A stretch of DNA of 64,000 bases, from assembly GCA_030068145.1 (NCBI GenBank), contig JAPJBO010000388.1, positions 139,126 to 203,125 on the forward strand, written 5' to 3'. Source of the DNA: Diplonema papillatum (Eukaryota; Euglenozoa; Diplonemea; Diplonemida; Diplonemidae). The position numbers and the translations under genes are program-made. Under the pieces are notes generated by a model. That model had not been told where the DNA came from, made no database searches, and worked only from the letters and a program-made list of their open reading frames with translations. Positions within the stretch are counted from its first letter, which is position 1, and every line of letters begins with the position of its first letter. Shown in pieces: positions 60,034-64,000 of this stretch.

Positions 60034-61943
60034 GACGGAAACCCACTGTTGCATCAATGTAATGGCCCAAATCTGACCGAAAACCGCTGTTACATCAATG
60101 TAATGGGCCAAATCTGGCGGGAAACCACTGTTACATCACTGTAATGGGCCGAATTTCACAGAAACCCACTGTTACATCAATGTAATGGCCCAAATCTGAC
60201 CGAAAACCACTGTTACATCGATGTAATGGGCAGAATTTGACGGAAAACCACTGTTACATCAATGTCATGGGCCAAATTTGACGGAAAACCACTGTTACAT
60301 CGATGTAATGGGCAGAATCTGACGGAAAACCACTGTTACATCAATGTAATGGCCAAATTTGACCGAAAACCACTGTTACATCGATGTAATGGGCAGAATC
60401 TGACCGAAAACCACTGTTACATCAATGTCATGGCCCAAATTTGACGGAAAACCACTGTTACATCGATGTAATGGGCAGAATCTGACGGAAAACCACTGTT
60501 ACATCAATGTAATGGCCCAAATTTGACCGAAAACCACTGTTACATCGATGTAATGGGCAGAATTTGACGGAAAACCACTGTTACATCGATGTAATGGGCA
60601 GAATCTGACGGAAAACCACTGTTACATCGATGTAATGGGCAGAATTTGACGGAAAACCACTGTTACATCAATGTAATGGGCCAAATCTGACGGAAAACCA
60701 CTGTTACATCAATGTAATGGGCCAGAATTTGACGGAAAACCACTGTTACATCAATGTAATGGGCAGAATCTGACCGAAAACCACTGTTACATCAATGTAA
60801 TGGGCAGAATTTGACCGAAAACCACTGTTACATCGATGTAATGGGCAGAATTTGACGGAAAACCACTGTTACATCGATGTAATGGGCAGAATCTGACGGA
60901 AAACCACTGTTACATCGATGTAATGGGCAGAATCTGACGGAAAACCACTGTTACATCAATGTAATGGGCAGAATCTTGACGGAAAACCACTGTTACATCA
61001 ATGTAATGGGCCAAATTTGACCGAAAACCACTGTTACATCAATGTAATGGGCAGAATCTGACCGAAAACCACTGTTACATCAATGTAATGGGCAGAATCT
61101 GACCGAAAACCACTGTTACATCAATGTAATGGGCAGAATTTGACGGAAAACCACTGTTACATCGATGTAATGGGCAGAATCTGACGGAAAACCACTGTTA
61201 CATCAATGTAATGGGCAGAATTTGACGGAAAACCACTGTTACATCAATGTAATGGGCAGAATTTGACCGAAAACCACTGTTACATCGATGTAATGGGCAG
61301 AATCTGACCGAAAACCACTGTTACATCAATGTAATGGGCAGAATCTGACCGAAAACCACTGTTACATCGATGTAATGGGCAGAATTTGACGGAAAACCAC
61401 TGTTACATCGATGTAATGGGCAGAATCTGACGGAAAACCACTGTTACATCAATGTAATGGGCAGAATCTGACGGAAAACCACTGTTACATCAATGTAATG
61501 GGCAGAATCTTGACGGAAAACCACTGTTACATCAATGTAATGGGCCAAATTTGACCGAAAACCACTGTTACATGAATGTAATGGGCAGAATCTGACCGAA
61601 AACCACTGTTACATCAATGTAATGGGCAGAATTTGACGGAAAACCACTATTACACCAATGTAACGGGCCGAATTTCACAGAAAACCACTGTTACATCGAT
61701 GTAATGGGCAGAATCTGACGGAAAACCACTGTTACATCAATGTAATGGGCAGAATTTGACGGAAAACCACTGTTACATCAATGTCATGGCCCAAATTTGA
61801 CGGAAAACCACTGTTACATCGATGTAATGGGCAGAATCTGACCGAAAACCACTGTTACATCAATGTAATGGGCAGAATTTGACGGAAAACCACTATTACA
61901 CCAATGTAACGGGCCGAATTTCACAGAAAACCACTGTTACATC
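60034..61943 (+). repeat. 41-bp satellite, forward arm
   Basis: The unit is about 41 bp: GGAAAACCACTGTTACATC, then (A/G)ATGTAATGGGC, then (A/C)(G/A)AAT(C/T)TGAC. Each holds the palindrome TTACATCGATGTAA (or the TTACATCAATGTAA variant). About 46 units. A distinctive variant (CACTATTACACCAATGTAAC) occurs twice, about 244 bp apart, marking a duplicated block. Confidence 0.95.
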
Positions 61944-62150
61944 AAAGGCGCAAAAACTGAAAAAGACAGTTTTTTGAACAGTCGGCCAAGAATGAAAGGT
62001 TTTTTTTTTTTTTTCCAGAGCTCCTGTGGTTGATGCAGTAGTACCTTGGGTACCAAGCTCTGACGACCCGGGTTCGAACCCCGCAAGTAGACTTTTTTCG
62101 GTTTTCGTGCCACTTTTCGAAAAATCCGGATTTTGGTCATTTTAGCCGAT
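61944..62150. other. Spacer between facing satellite arms
   Basis: About 200 bp of non-satellite sequence with T and A runs and a tRNA-like segment. No ORF of note. Confidence 0.8.
62022..62095 (+). other. tRNA-like segment (possible B-box)
   Basis: GACCCGGGTTCGAACCCCG forms a T-arm with a perfect GGTTCGAACCC B-box. TGTGGTTGATGCAGTAGTAC upstream resembles an A-box loosely. An acceptor stem cannot be closed (the 3' side AAGTAGA has no partner), so it is a tRNA relic or SINE-like head, not a tRNA gene. Confidence 0.35.
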
Positions 62151-64000
62151 TTGGCCCACTACATTGATGCAAGTTGCAACAGTGGTTTTCGGTCAAATTT
62201 GGCCCATTACATTGATGTAACAGTGGGTTTCCGTCAAATTTGGGCCATTACATTGATGTAACAGCGGTTTTCCGTCAGATTCTGCCCATTACATCAATGT
62301 AACAGTGGTTTTCCGTCAGATTCTGCCCATTACATTGATGTAACAGTGGTTTTCGGTCAAATTTGCCCATTACATGATGTAACAGTGGTTTTCCGTCAAA
62401 TTCTGCCCATTACATTGATGTAACAGTGGTTTTCCGTCAAATTCTGGGCCATTACATCGATGTAACAGTGGTTTTCCGTCAGATTTGGGCCATTACATCG
62501 ATGTAACAGTGGTTTTCGGTCAAATTCGGCCCATTACATTGATGTAACAGTGGTTTTCCGTCAGATTCTGCCCATTACATCGATGTAACAGTGGTTTTCC
62601 GTCAGATTTGGCCCATTACATTGATGTAACAGTGGTTTTCGGTCAAATTTGGGCCATTACATTGATGTAACAGTGGTTTTCCGTCAAATTCTGCCCATTA
62701 CATTACATTGATGTAACAGTGGTTTTCCGTCAAATTCTGCCCATTACATCGATGTAACAGTGGTTTTCCGTCAAATTCTGCCATTACATTGATGTAACAG
62801 TGGTTTTCCGTCAAATTTGGGCCATTACATTGATGTAACAGTGGTTTTCCGTCAAATTCTGCCCATTACATTGATGTAACAGTGGTTTTCGGTCAAATTT
62901 GGGCCATTACATTGATGTAACAGTGGTTTTCCGTCAAATTCTGCCCATTACATCGATGTAACAGTGGTTTTCGGTCAAATTTGGGCCATTACATTGATGT
63001 AACAGTGGTTTTCCGTCAAATTTGGGCCATTACATTGATGTAACAGTGGTTTTCCGTCAAATTCTGCCCATTACATTGATGTAACAGTGGTTTTCCGTCA
63101 AATTTGGGCCATTACATTGATGTAACAGTGGTTTTCCGTCAAATTTGGGCCATTACATTGATGTAACAGTGGTTTTCCGTCAAATTTGGGCCATTACATT
63201 GATGTAACAGTGGTTTTCCGTCAAATTTGGGCCATTACATCGATGTAACAGTGGTTTTCGGTCAAATTTGGCCCATTACATTGATGTAACAGTGGTTTTC
63301 CGTCAGATTCTGCCCATTACATCAATGTAACAGTGGTTTTCCGTCAGATTTGGGCCATTACATTGATGTAACAGTGGTTTTCCGTCAGATTCTGCCCATT
63401 ACATCGATGTAACAGTGGTTTTCCGTCAAACTTGGGCCATTACATTGATGTAACAGTGGTTTTCCGTCAAATTCTGCCCATTACATCGATGTAACAGTGG
63501 TTTTCCGTCAGATTCTGGCCATTACATCGATGTAACAGTGGTTTTCCGTCAAATTCTGGCCATTACATTGATGTAACAGTGGTTTTCCGTCAAATTTGGC
63601 CCATTACATTGATGTAACAGTGGTTTTCGGTCAAATTTGGGCCATTACATTGATGTAACAGTCGTTTTCCGTCAAATTCTGGCCATTACATTGATGTAAC
63701 AGTGGTTTTCGGTCAAATTTGGGCCATTACATTGATGTAACAGTGGTTTTCCGTCAAATTCTGCCCATTACATCGATGTAACAGTGGTTTTCCGTCAAAT
63801 TCTGGGCCATTACATTGATGTAACAGTGGTTTTCCGTCAGATTCTGCCCATTACATCGATGTAACAGTGGTTTTCCGTCAAATTTGGGCCATTACATTGA
63901 TGTAACAGTGGTTTTCCGTCAAATTCTGGCCATTACATTGATGTAACAGTGGTTTTCGGTCAAATTTGGGCCATTACATTGATGTAACAGTGGTTTTCCG
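62151..64000 (-). repeat. 41-bp satellite, reverse arm (runs off window)
   Basis: The same unit in reverse orientation (AACAGTGGTTTTC(C/G)GTCA, (G/A)AATTTGGGCCATTACAT). About 45 units to the window edge. Together with 60034-61943 it forms a facing, near-palindromic structure about 4 kb long. Confidence 0.95.

Noticed and set aside
60262-60444. Short frame in the 41-bp satellite
   Set aside because: A repeat by-product; the same peptide recurs with each unit and no gene features are present.

Overview
The window looks like nuclear DNA of a GC-rich unicellular eukaryote, not a bacterium or a virus. The evidence is one gene split by a canonical GT-AG intron, Kozak-like contexts at the ATGs, poly-Q and Gly/Asn-rich low-complexity protein segments, fragments of eukaryotic 18S and 28S rRNA, and very dense dispersed and tandem repeats. 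The MFS transporters carry a P-x-W-[VI]-[DE]-x-Y-A-P-P-G signature that I associate with alveolate Spinster-like transporters. An alveolate-related alga such as a chromerid would fit, but this is an inference and I cannot name the species.

Layout: 1-515 is the C-terminal end of an MFS transporter, followed by degenerate repeats and a mosaic of dispersed elements to about 9.9 kb. From 10.16 to 20.0 kb lie two further intronless MFS paralogues. The first (10163-12172) is followed by a broken recent copy of its own 3' half (12290-12895). The second (16030-20001, 1323 aa) has a very long N-terminal extension with a Cys cluster, poly-Q and Gly/Ser/Asn repeats. It is preceded by 35 copies of an 11-bp repeat and followed by a 36-bp repeat array resembling its own C-terminal codons. 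From 20 to 31 kb there is no intact gene: an ankyrin-repeat fragment, an inverted MFS 5' pseudogene fragment interrupted by a small insertion with a 9-bp target duplication, a foldback element, and several satellites, the largest a 2-kb 22-bp array. A fourth MFS gene (31690-33471) is followed by three degenerate copies of its last exon-end plus 3' flank. From 35 to 46 kb come direct repeats, a reverse-transcriptase-like fragment, 18S and 28S rRNA fragments, a full-length MITE-like element and a second 22-bp satellite. At 46935-47534 is a small gene joining a Pex14-type N-terminal domain to a cytochrome-b5-like MAPR haem domain, again followed by partial copies of itself. A roughly 2-kb satellite then leads up to an MBOAT lysophospholipid acyltransferase gene (exon 1 53435-54596, exon 2 from 59322). 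Its 4.7-kb intron is packed with repeats and splits the gene directly after the catalytic His codon. The window ends in two facing arrays of a 41-bp satellite (60034-64000) around a 200-bp spacer with a tRNA-like segment.

The recognisable genes all concern membranes or lipids: four MFS transporters, an MBOAT acyltransferase and a putative peroxisome/haem-domain protein. I see no operon-like arrangement or shared regulation beyond repeat sequences found near several of them. The most unusual features are the recurrent copying of gene 3' ends just downstream of the parent gene, the tandem-repeat units that each contain a short dyad, and the mosaic of dispersed elements with captured gene fragments.

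All calls come from reading the sequence. No database search, alignment program, TM predictor or RNA model was run, and repeat boundaries are accurate only to a few bases.
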